Source: Verrucomicrobium sp. BvORR106 (GTDB lineage Bacteria; Verrucomicrobiota; Verrucomicrobiia; Verrucomicrobiales; Verrucomicrobiaceae). From it: 57,756 nucleotides of DNA. Location of the stretch: assembly GCF_000739655.1 (NCBI RefSeq), contig NZ_BATR01000180.1, forward strand, positions 1-57,756, written 5' to 3'. A model generated the notes under the pieces. It was not told the origin of the DNA. It did not search any database and saw only the letters and a list, made by a program, of their open reading frames with translations. Of this stretch, positions 7,581 to 14,771 are shown piece by piece. Every line of letters begins with the position of its first letter. The stretch's first letter is position 1. The position numbers were made by a program, and so were the translations under genes.

Positions 7581-7871
7581 TTAGTCAACAAAACTAAATT
7601 GAAAACGCTCCGAGAAATTTAAACCTCTATCATGTGCCTCTACATCTCGGAACAATTCTGCAATCTTATCTTGTATGTCTCCCAGGTTCTTTTTGCTTTC
7701 GGAAGCGTTGATCCAAACGATCTCTAGCGGGCGATCCACGTCAGCCGTGAGACGATCCCAAAGCGCGTTGAGATTACGCCCGTAGAAGTCTCCCAAGTCA
7801 AGGATTTTCGCTAGGGCATCATGAAAGTCTGCCTCGCTGCCTATGGTATTACCATCTATCGTAATTCGCAT
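7581..7871 (-). CDS. Barstar-family RNase inhibitor-like protein
   Basis: 96 residues. It shows the barstar pattern: an N-terminal strand (MRITIDGNTI), then a helix with FHDALAKILDLGDFYGRNLNALWDRLT, whose GxNLDALWD-type core is diagnostic, then PLEIVWINA and a C-terminal helix-strand. Barstar binds and blocks barnase-type ribonucleases in the cytosol; relatives serve as immunity proteins for secreted RNase toxins. No barnase-like gene is seen nearby, so this is an orphan antidote or protects against toxins of other cells. The gene is visibly richer in A+T than the housekeeping genes of the window, which suggests transfer. Confidence 0.85.
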   Translation of the reverse strand: MRITIDGNTIGSEADFHDALAKILDLGDFYGRNLNALWDRLTADVDRPLEIVWINASESKKNLGDIQDKIAELFRDVEAHDRGLNFSERFQFSFVD

Positions 7872-8028
7872 CGTCTTCAGTTGTTATTTCCAGTCCGCCA
7901 GAGGAATGACGGGACCTTCCCGCAATAGCCTGTCTCATCGCACTGCGGCAACAAAACCAACCTCGTCATTGGTCCAGGTCACGGGATGGGGCGTCATAGT
8001 TGGAGTTCAAAGCTCAGTCTCGAGGGGC

Positions 8029-8613
8029 TCACGGCGGCGAACCGGGTGTTGGCGGGCATTTCCCGCCGCTCACGTTGCCAGTTGCGAGGTGTATCGTCGC
8101 TGTGCTGAAACATGAACACGGGGCATCCCACACAGATGCTCGAATCTCATTACCGTGAACGGTGACATCTTTGATTCCATCCCAAGAAATGGACGACGTT
8201 CTCCAACGTATGCCATTTTGATCAATGCACAACATGCGGACAAAGTCCCAAACAATCATGATCTGCTGTTCGGCATCCAATTTTACGCCCATCAACGGAC
8301 GCAACGATATTCCTTCCCACTTCTTAGGCTGGTCCACATTGACCAAATAGCCTTCTCCTTTCGAGATGATTATCGCACGGATTTTATCGGGGCAACTTCC
8401 GGCGAAATTTACTGCATTCTTGGACAGGTTGCCACGAGCGAAAGTGCCATACCAAGGTTCTCCTCGCTGTGGAAAAAACTCTATTCCAAGCCCATCAACC
8501 CAACCGTCTTTCACTGCCCCTGGAAAGCAAAGACTCAGTTGTGAATATTCAGGCTCAGTTACCATGCTAGCGTGGTAACTTGCACCAAAATGGTCTTCAA
8601 ATTGATTACTCAT
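8029..8613 (-). CDS. Hypothetical protein
   Basis: 194 residues from the ATG at 8613. The middle has EFFPQRGEPWYGTFARGN and IRAIIISKGEGYLVNVDQPK; the C-terminal part has VTVHGNEIRASVWDAPCSCF and ATIHLATGNVSGGKCPPTPG. The last segment suggests a strand-rich domain that binds or monitors something. No signal peptide or membrane helix. Family not recognised. It is transcribed with the island genes on the minus strand, and a GGGACAGAC motif lies ~70 bp upstream. The 157-bp gap below it (7872-8028) shows nothing recognisable. Confidence 0.6.
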   Translation of the reverse strand: MSNQFEDHFGASYHASMVTEPEYSQLSLCFPGAVKDGWVDGLGIEFFPQRGEPWYGTFARGNLSKNAVNFAGSCPDKIRAIIISKGEGYLVNVDQPKKWEGISLRPLMGVKLDAEQQIMIVWDFVRMLCIDQNGIRWRTSSISWDGIKDVTVHGNEIRASVWDAPCSCFSTATIHLATGNVSGGKCPPTPGSPP

Positions 8614-8681
8614 TAGGACGGAAAAATCGGTGTGTAATGATTTCAGTTCTATCGCTCGCGGATGGGCGTGAATCTCACAAA

Positions 8682-8703
8682 GGGACAGACCCTTTGTACC
8701 ACG
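8682..8703 (+). repeat. GGGACAGACCCTTTG motif with perfect hairpin
   Basis: CAAAGGG (8679-8685) pairs perfectly with CCCTTTG around ACAGA. It is the best preserved of the four motif copies and stands between two minus-strand genes. Confidence 0.5.
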
Positions 8704-8714
8704 GCAGGGTCCAA

Positions 8715-9377
8715 CTACAGATCCCCTTCGCCTCCCCGCAGCAGCGGATCTTCGTTCAGATAGGCCTTGGCATTCTTGAAAAGCGTAGGATCGGCATCCT
8801 GCGCCATCACCGCCAGCAGCCTTCTTGCTTCTTGATCCCCTTGCTTTGCCAAGACTCGGGAGACAGACATCAATATCGCTCGAAATGGCAAAAGCATCCC
8901 GGGGTCTCGTATCATCCCGTAGATCACTGGTCTCAAGGCGGGCTCAATCAGCTTCAGCGAGCACATGGTACGCAGCGCCTCCACCAGGTTGGGCATAACA
9001 GTCAGATCATAACGGCTCACGTCCGCCCAGCAAACTTGCTTCACAAGATTCGCACTCCCCTCCCACACGCTCCGCCCGCGCAATGACTTGTTGTCGAGCA
9101 CAGCTCGCGCGACCCGCATCTGCATCGCAGCCCCCTCCGTTCGCAATGCCATCTGAAGCAACTGCTCCTGTTCAGCCGTCACTAAAGTCATGGGCCTTAT
9201 TGCTTTCAGCAGTGGGAAGATTCGATCTCGATTGTAAGCTGACATGACCAAGAGCAATTCAACATCCGCCGGCTGCTTCACACACCGTGCGATCTTCTTG
9301 ATGATCCGCAGCATCCTTCGGCACAGGCTATTCTGAAAGTCGAATTGCAGGCAACCAATAGGTTTGTTCCAGGTCAT
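8715..9377 (-). CDS. Hypothetical alpha-helical (HEAT-like) protein
   Basis: 220 residues from the Met at 9377; a start at 9314 (MLRIIKKIARCV) is also reasonable. The protein is almost wholly helical: repeated leucine-rich helices such as ADVELLLVMSAYNRDRIFPL, LVKQVCWADVSRYDLTVMP and EALRTMCSLKLIEPALRPVI suggest HEAT-type tandem helices. The acidic tail ends LLRGGEGDL. No signal peptide. Family not recognised. It is the last gene of the minus-strand island; beyond 9.4 kb the DNA returns to higher GC. Confidence 0.55.
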   Translation of the reverse strand: MTWNKPIGCLQFDFQNSLCRRMLRIIKKIARCVKQPADVELLLVMSAYNRDRIFPLLKAIRPMTLVTAEQEQLLQMALRTEGAAMQMRVARAVLDNKSLRGRSVWEGSANLVKQVCWADVSRYDLTVMPNLVEALRTMCSLKLIEPALRPVIYGMIRDPGMLLPFRAILMSVSRVLAKQGDQEARRLLAVMAQDADPTLFKNAKAYLNEDPLLRGGEGDL

Positions 9378-9592
9378 CACGCTGCCTGTCACTTCCGCGC
9401 CTCGTGAAACAGCCGTCTGAGATTCCCCCCATCGCGTGACCACACCTCACGCTCGAACCTAAGGCGACAGTTGATCCCTCCCCACATGAATCCTCCTTCA
9501 CCATCCCTGCCCCTCTCTCCATCCCCGAAAGATCCCCGCCCTCCCCTGCGTTCGTCTCAGCCTGCCGCCCATTTTCACGGCGGCATCCAGCC

Positions 9593-10615
9593 ATGACCTT
9601 CCGCGCCCTCTCCCAAACTTTTTCACGCTCCCGTCTCCAAGTTGCCCTGCCGCTGCTCCTGGCAACGGCGACGCTCCCTCTCTCCCGGTCCGCCTCAGCT
9701 GCGCCGGAGGATGACCAGTATGTACTGGGGCCGGACTCCGTGGCCCAGGAAGGGGTGCCACGCGGCAAGGTGATCCCCATGGCTCCCTGGCAGTCCAAGA
9801 TCTTTGAAGGCACGACCCGCGACTGGTGGATCTATGTCCCCGCCCAGTATGATGGTTCCAAGCCCGCCAGCGTACTCGTGCTGCAGGACGGCGGGGCCTC
9901 CAAAGGTGACCCCAAACAGGCCGGGCCCAACAATGCCACCTATGTTCTGGACAACCTGATCCACAAAAAGGAGTTGCCCGTCACCATCGCCATCTTCATC
10001 AGCCCCGGCAGTTTCCCGGCCACCAATCCCGGGGAGAAACCCCGCAGCAACCGCAGCTTCGAGTACGACACGCCTTCTGATCAATACGCCCGGTTCCTCC
10101 TTGAAGAGATCCTTCCGGAAGTGAGCAAGCAGTACAAGCTCACTGATGATCCCGAGCAGCGCGCCCTCGCCGGTGGCAGCAGCGGCGGCATCTGCGCCTT
10201 CACCGTGGCCTGGGAGCGCCCTGACTCCTTCCGCAAGGTGATCAGCCACATCGGCAGCTTCACCAACATCCGCGGCGGCTACACCTACCCTGCGCAGATC
10301 CGCAAGACCAAGCCTGAGGTGGCCAAGAACACCTACAACACCCCGGAGCTAGAGAAGCTCCTCGAATCCCGCCGGAAGATCCGCGTGTTCCTCCAGGACG
10401 GCAAGAATGACATCGACAACCAGTTCGGCAACTGGCCCCTGGCGAACCAGGATATGGCCGCGGCGCTCAAGTTCGCCGGCTGGAACTATCAGTTCGTTCT
10501 GGGCGAAGGCACCCACAACGGCAAGCACGGGGCGTCTTTGTTTCCTAACACTCTGCGCTGGATCTGGCAGACAGAAAAACCAGCCGACCCGGCCCCTGCT
10601 CCAGCCGCCAAGTAG
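9593..10615 (+). CDS. Secreted esterase (esterase D / feruloyl-esterase-like), paralogue 1
   Basis: 340 residues with an N-terminal signal peptide of ~37 residues. The fold is that of the putative esterase family PF00756. WWIYVPAQYDGSKPASVLVL opens the core; the nucleophile is Ser196 in GGSSG, Asp273 lies in GKNDID and His308 in GEGTHNGKHG. A Pro/Ala-rich tail ends the protein. Relatives cleave feruloyl, acetyl or other esters, or iron-siderophore esters. A close paralogue sits at 12847-13713, with the molybdate genes between them. A terminator follows 39 bp after the stop. Confidence 0.85.
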   Translation: MTFRALSQTFSRSRLQVALPLLLATATLPLSRSASAAPEDDQYVLGPDSVAQEGVPRGKVIPMAPWQSKIFEGTTRDWWIYVPAQYDGSKPASVLVLQDGGASKGDPKQAGPNNATYVLDNLIHKKELPVTIAIFISPGSFPATNPGEKPRSNRSFEYDTPSDQYARFLLEEILPEVSKQYKLTDDPEQRALAGGSSGGICAFTVAWERPDSFRKVISHIGSFTNIRGGYTYPAQIRKTKPEVAKNTYNTPELEKLLESRRKIRVFLQDGKNDIDNQFGNWPLANQDMAAALKFAGWNYQFVLGEGTHNGKHGASLFPNTLRWIWQTEKPADPAPAPAAK

Positions 10616-10653
10616 CCCCGGCCCCATGCCAGGCTAGATCCATTCCCGACCAG

Positions 10654-10691
10654 ACCGGGCTGACCTTGACAAAGGCAGCCCGGTTTTGTTT
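10654..10691 (+). terminator. Intrinsic terminator after esterase 1
   Basis: Stem ACCGGGCTG with CAGCCCGGT (9 bp), an inner CCTT/AAGG pair, then TTTTGTTTG. It ends transcription of the plus-strand esterase before the convergent DUF4412 gene. Confidence 0.8.
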
Positions 10692-10730
10692 GCAACTCAT
10701 TTCCCTGCCGGCGGGATCCCGGCTTGTTTC

Positions 10731-11357
10731 CTATTTCTTGTCCGTCACCAACTCATAGTCCGCTGGCACCACGAAGTCGGCATCTGGCAGCGGCGTGGTC
10801 TTGACGTCCTCCAGGGTGGTGGTGGCCGTGGCCCCGCCCAGATCCACATGGCTCTTCACCACCATGCCATTGATGTCGTTCAGCACATTCACACCGCCCA
10901 GAGTGCTGAGCGTGGCGAGGTCGGTCTTGATGGCTTCATAGTTGGGGAAGTCCTTTGCCACCCAGAGCTTGCTCTTGATGCCGCCACCGAAGTCCCACTC
11001 GTGGATCTCGCAGTTGTAGACCCCTATCTTCTCCATTTTGCCCGTGCCCAGTGGCCGGTGCAGCCGGGCGGAGGCCAGCGACTTGGCGATCTCCGCCGCC
11101 ACCGGTCCTGTCTTGAAGTTGGTTTTGGAGAGCTTCTTCGTCCCGTGGATGAGGATGATCATCTCTCCCGTGGTCGTATCGATGAGATTGGTCTGAGCCG
11201 TTCCACTGTCGATGCGGATCTTGGTGCCTTTCACCTTCATCACAGAAGGGTTCTGCGCCCCGGTACTGTTGGATTTTTGCACCAGGGTCAGATCCGCACG
11301 CCCCGTGGCAGGCACAATGCAAAGCAGGAGGGCGGCGAAGAAGGAAAGCGGTTTCAT
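10731..11357 (-). CDS. Secreted DUF4412-like protein
   Basis: 208 residues with a signal peptide (MKPLSFFAALLLCIVPATGRA). The mature part has KVKGTKIRIDSG, LIDTTTGEMIILIHGTKK, IGVYNCEIHEWDFGGGIKSK and VKSHVDLGGATATTTLEDVK. This is the pattern of the DUF4412 family, whose members relate to LolA/outer-membrane-sensor beta barrels (binding a cofactor or lipid is only suspected). Start at 11357 because the longer frame adds a non-signal leader. It is convergent with esterase 1 and divergent from modB. Confidence 0.75.
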   Translation of the reverse strand: MKPLSFFAALLLCIVPATGRADLTLVQKSNSTGAQNPSVMKVKGTKIRIDSGTAQTNLIDTTTGEMIILIHGTKKLSKTNFKTGPVAAEIAKSLASARLHRPLGTGKMEKIGVYNCEIHEWDFGGGIKSKLWVAKDFPNYEAIKTDLATLSTLGGVNVLNDINGMVVKSHVDLGGATATTTLEDVKTTPLPDADFVVPADYELVTDKK

Positions 11358-11500
11358 GGGAGGGGGAGCAAGCAAGTCTGCATTGCCCGGCTGGTCAAGG
11401 ACCATCCCGGACCGTCCGGGCAGAATTGACAGCCCCCGTATCGCGCCTTAGGGACCACCTGGACACCCGCCCGCTCCCCTCTCCGTTCCGCACCGCGCCC

Positions 11501-12172
11501 ATGACTCCTGAAGATTGGCAGACCCTCTGGCTCACCATCTGGACGGCAGCGGCAGCGGTGGCACTGATCCTCCCACCCGGGGCCGCCCTCGCCTGGTTGC
11601 TGGCACGGAAGCGCTGGCCGGGCAAGACACTGGTGGAGACCCTGGTGGCCCTGCCCCTGGTCGTTCCCCCTGTGGCCACGGGACTGGTGCTACTCAAGCT
11701 CCTCGGCCGTCGCGGCCCCGTCGGGGGCTGGCTTTACCAAACCTTCGGCTGGGAGATCGTCTTTACCTGGAAAGCCGTCGTGGTGGCCCTCGCGGTCATG
11801 TCCTTCCCCCTGCTGGTCCGCAGCCTGCGCACCGCGTTTGAAGGGGTCCCCGTGCGTCTGGAGGGCATCGCCCGCACTTTGGGTCGCGGCCCTTGGAACG
11901 TCTTCTGGACCGTCACCCTTCCGCTCGCCCGCCGGGGCCTGGCTGCCGGAGTCGTCCTGTCCTTCGCCCGCGCACTGGGCGAGTTCGGCGCCACCATCAT
12001 GGTGGCAGGCTTTATCTCGGGCAAGACCTCCACCCTTTCGCTCTCCATCTATCAGCTCGTCCAGACCGGCCAGGATGCCCATGCCATGAAGCTCCTGGGC
12101 ATCTCCGTGGTACTGGCCTTCGCCGCCCTCTGGATCAGCGAACTCCTCACCCGCCGGAGGCAGCCCTCATGA
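11501..12172 (+). CDS. modB: Molybdate ABC transporter permease ModB
   Basis: 223 residues, about five membrane segments (first ~13-34). It has the permease EAA-type loop (ARTLGRGPWNVFWTVTLPLA), which docks to the ATPase. The segment LGEFGATIMVAGFISGKTST is typical of ModB/CysTW-type permeases for tetrahedral oxyanions. It forms the membrane channel for molybdate (or tungstate) import. The ATG at 11501 is preferred; a TTG at 11426 gives an unlikely leader. The stop overlaps the modC start (ATGA), so the two are translationally coupled. No modA is visible on either side. Confidence 0.9.
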   Translation: MTPEDWQTLWLTIWTAAAAVALILPPGAALAWLLARKRWPGKTLVETLVALPLVVPPVATGLVLLKLLGRRGPVGGWLYQTFGWEIVFTWKAVVVALAVMSFPLLVRSLRTAFEGVPVRLEGIARTLGRGPWNVFWTVTLPLARRGLAAGVVLSFARALGEFGATIMVAGFISGKTSTLSLSIYQLVQTGQDAHAMKLLGISVVLAFAALWISELLTRRRQPS

Positions 12173-12807
12173 GTCTGATCCTGGAAAACCTCCGCCTCCC
12201 GCTGGCCGACTTCGCCCTGGAAGTGAATGTGGAGCTCGCCGCCCCGGTCACCGGCCTCTTTGGCCCTTCTGGCGCGGGCAAGACTTCCCTGCTTGAGGTG
12301 GTAGCCGGCCTGCGCCGACCAACCGCTGGCCGGGTGCAACTCCACGGCCGCGTGCTCGATGATGCAGCCGCGCGCCAGCACCTGCCACCAGAGCGTCGAC
12401 AGGTCGGCTATGTGCCACAGGATCTCGCCCTCTTCCCCCACCTCAATGCGCGGGCGAATCTCGAGTTTGGCCATGCGCCCGGAAGTCCCCTTCCCAGCGC
12501 AAAGGTGGTGGATATCCTCGAACTCGCCCCGCTCCTGGACCGCCGGGTGCACCACCTCAGCGGCGGGGAGAAACAACGCGTCGCGCTCGGTCGCGCCCTG
12601 TTGGCCTCCCCGGCCATCCTCCTCATGGATGAGCCCCTCTCCAGCCTCGACCAGAGGTTGCGTCAGCGCGTGCTGCCCTACCTTCAGGCCATCCGCCGCG
12701 AGTTCTCCATCCCCATGATCTACGTGAGCCATGCCCGAGATGAGATCGAGATGCTTTGCGATGAAGTACTCGAGATCGCCGGGGGGCAATGCACGAGGCG
12801 ATCGTAG
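12169..12807 (+). CDS. modC: Molybdate ABC transporter ATPase ModC, short form
   Basis: 212 residues: Walker A GPSGAGKTS (~residues 32-40), Q-loop GYVPQDLALFPHL, ABC signature HLSGGEKQR, Walker B ILLMDEP followed by LSSLDQ, and switch His in YVSHARDE. It powers import through ModB. Typical ModC is ~350 residues with a C-terminal TOBE/mop molybdate-sensing domain; that domain is absent here, so feedback by bound molybdate is probably lost. Starts at the ATGA overlap with modB. Confidence 0.9.
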   Translation: MSLILENLRLPLADFALEVNVELAAPVTGLFGPSGAGKTSLLEVVAGLRRPTAGRVQLHGRVLDDAAARQHLPPERRQVGYVPQDLALFPHLNARANLEFGHAPGSPLPSAKVVDILELAPLLDRRVHHLSGGEKQRVALGRALLASPAILLMDEPLSSLDQRLRQRVLPYLQAIRREFSIPMIYVSHARDEIEMLCDEVLEIAGGQCTRRS

Positions 12808-12846
12808 GAAACATTTTCTGCGTGGCGGGCGTTGATAGCAGCCACC

Positions 12847-13713
12847 ATGCGCATGCGCCTCCCTGTCCTCCTCACCGCCCTTCTCTTCGCCTCACAGGCT
12901 CCAGCCATTGACGACTACAAGATCGGCGAACTGGCGCTGGAGAAGCCCGGCGTGCCCAAAGGCTCCCTCACCCAGATGCCCACCTGGAACTCCAAGGTGT
13001 ATGCCGGCACCACGCGGGACTGGTGGATCTATGTGCCCGCCCAGTACAGCGCCGAAAAGCCCGCCGCCCTCATGGTCTTTCAGGATGGGCATGACTACGT
13101 GAACCTCAAGGGCAACTGGCGCGTGCCCACCGTCTTTGACAATCTCATCGCCTCCGGGGCCATGCCACCCACCATCGGCATCTTCATCAATCCCGGCCAT
13201 CTGGGTGAGCAGAAGCCTCAGAGTGCCTGGAAGTCCAACAACCGCGGCAAGGAATACAACACCCTCGGCAACACGTATTCGAAGTTCCTGCTCGAGGAGA
13301 TCATCCCTGAGGTGCAGAAGCAATACAAGCTGGTGGAGGATCCCGAGCAATGGGCCATCGGCGGAGCCAGCAGCGGGGCCATCTGCGCCTTCACGGTCGC
13401 GTGGGAACGGCCAGACAAGTTCCGCAAGGTCTTCTCCACCATCGGCAGCTATGTGGACCTTGCTGGCGGCCATGCGTACCCGTATCTCATCCGCGTCGCC
13501 GAGCGCAAGCCACTGCGCATCTTCCTGCAAGACGGAGCCAACGATCTGGACAACCCCTACGGCAACTGGCCGCTGGCCAACCAGATGATGTTCTCCTCCC
13601 TCAACTACATGAAGTACGATGTGAAGCTTGAGTACGGCGACGGCCAGCACAACAGCAAGCACGGCGGCTCCATCTTCCCCGAGGCCATGCAATGGCTCTG
13701 GCGCAAGCAGTAA
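12847..13713 (+). CDS. Secreted esterase, paralogue 2
   Basis: 288 residues with a signal peptide (MRMRLPVLLTALLFASQAPA). It is strongly similar to the 9593-10615 protein, sharing TTRDWWIYVPAQY, CAFTVAWERPD.FRKV, IFLQDG.ND.DN and GNWPLANQ. Catalytic residues: Ser175 in GASSG, Asp233 in GANDLD, His268 in GQHNSKHG. PF00756-type esterase, exported. The ATG at 12847 lies 39 bp after modC, so read-through from modBC is possible. It is followed 51 bp later by an SMP-30-like gene; together they may degrade the same ester/lactone substrate. Confidence 0.85.
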   Translation: MRMRLPVLLTALLFASQAPAIDDYKIGELALEKPGVPKGSLTQMPTWNSKVYAGTTRDWWIYVPAQYSAEKPAALMVFQDGHDYVNLKGNWRVPTVFDNLIASGAMPPTIGIFINPGHLGEQKPQSAWKSNNRGKEYNTLGNTYSKFLLEEIIPEVQKQYKLVEDPEQWAIGGASSGAICAFTVAWERPDKFRKVFSTIGSYVDLAGGHAYPYLIRVAERKPLRIFLQDGANDLDNPYGNWPLANQMMFSSLNYMKYDVKLEYGDGQHNSKHGGSIFPEAMQWLWRKQ

Positions 13714-13764
13714 ACGCCCCTCCCACCACCGACCGATCCCACCCGATCCTTCTCCCCAGGCTTT

Positions 13765-14673
13765 ATGAAACAATTTCTCGCTGCCGCACTGCTTCTCTCC
13801 CCGCTGGCCGGACTGATGGCCCAGGACACCTCCCTGCATGACAACCTCGTCCCCGGCGAAGGCTGGCAGGAAGCCGTCACCGGCTTCGCTTTCACCGACG
13901 GCCTGGCCACCGACGTTGCGGGCAACCTACTCTTCACCGATGTGAAGTCCGGCAAGGGCATCTACCAGCTGGGTCCAGATGGCAAGGTCAACCTCCTCAT
14001 CGACAACCAGCCCGGCATCAGTGGCCTGGCCCCCGGACCAGATGGCCGCCTCTATGCCTGCCAGAACAAGGCAGGCAAGGTGGTGGTGTTTGAAAAGGAC
14101 GGCACCGTGAAGGAACTGATCAAGGACGTGAAGCCCAATGACCTGATCGTCACTTCCAAAGGGTTCGTGTACTTCACAGAGACACCAACCAAGCGCATCC
14201 ACTGCATCACCCCTGAGGGCAAGACCTTTGTGGCAGATGAAGGCCACGTGCTTCGACCCAATGGCATCACGCTCTCCGCTGACCAGAGCACGCTGGCCGT
14301 GTCCGAGCATGGCGGCAGCAAGGTCTGGGCCTGGCAGATCCAGCCTGACGGCACGCTCAAGGGCGGATCTCCGTACATGACGATGCTCGTCTCCCCCAAC
14401 AACGCCAAAGGTGAGGCGCTGGGTGATGGCGCCACCACGGATGAGAAAGGCCGCTACTACGTCACCACCGAGCTCGGCATCCAGGTCTTCGATGCCATGG
14501 GCCGCCTCTCCGGCACCATCGCACCACCCTATCTGGGGGCCAAAATCGTGAGCGTGGAGTTCGCCGGCCCCGGCCGGGACTGGCTCTACGTCTGCGCCGG
14601 GGACAAGATCTACAAACGCAAAACCAACACCCGCGCCGCATGGACCACCGCTCCCGCTGCCGCCAAGCCCTAG
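13765..14673 (+). CDS. Secreted SMP-30/gluconolactonase-like protein
   Basis: 302 residues, signal peptide to about residue 20 (LAGLMAQ). Six-bladed propeller repeats of the SMP-30 family: TGFAFTDGLATDVAGNLLFTD, GISGLAPGPDGRLYACQNKA, then LRPNGITLSADQSTLAVSEHG, where the N-G-I segment carries the metal-binding Asn, and GDGATTDEKGRYYVT. Such enzymes hydrolyse sugar lactones with a bound divalent metal. It is co-directional with the upstream esterase (51 bp apart), suggesting one operon for processing carbohydrate esters and lactones outside the cytoplasm. Confidence 0.85.
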   Translation: MKQFLAAALLLSPLAGLMAQDTSLHDNLVPGEGWQEAVTGFAFTDGLATDVAGNLLFTDVKSGKGIYQLGPDGKVNLLIDNQPGISGLAPGPDGRLYACQNKAGKVVVFEKDGTVKELIKDVKPNDLIVTSKGFVYFTETPTKRIHCITPEGKTFVADEGHVLRPNGITLSADQSTLAVSEHGGSKVWAWQIQPDGTLKGGSPYMTMLVSPNNAKGEALGDGATTDEKGRYYVTTELGIQVFDAMGRLSGTIAPPYLGAKIVSVEFAGPGRDWLYVCAGDKIYKRKTNTRAAWTTAPAAAKP

Positions 14674-14771
14674 CAGGAGACCTCACAGAGGGGCATTATT
14701 TCATCGACTTTCAGCAGCAGGCCTGACAATCCGCACTTGCGTTTTGTCCTTGCTTGCGTTGTTCTTGCAGC

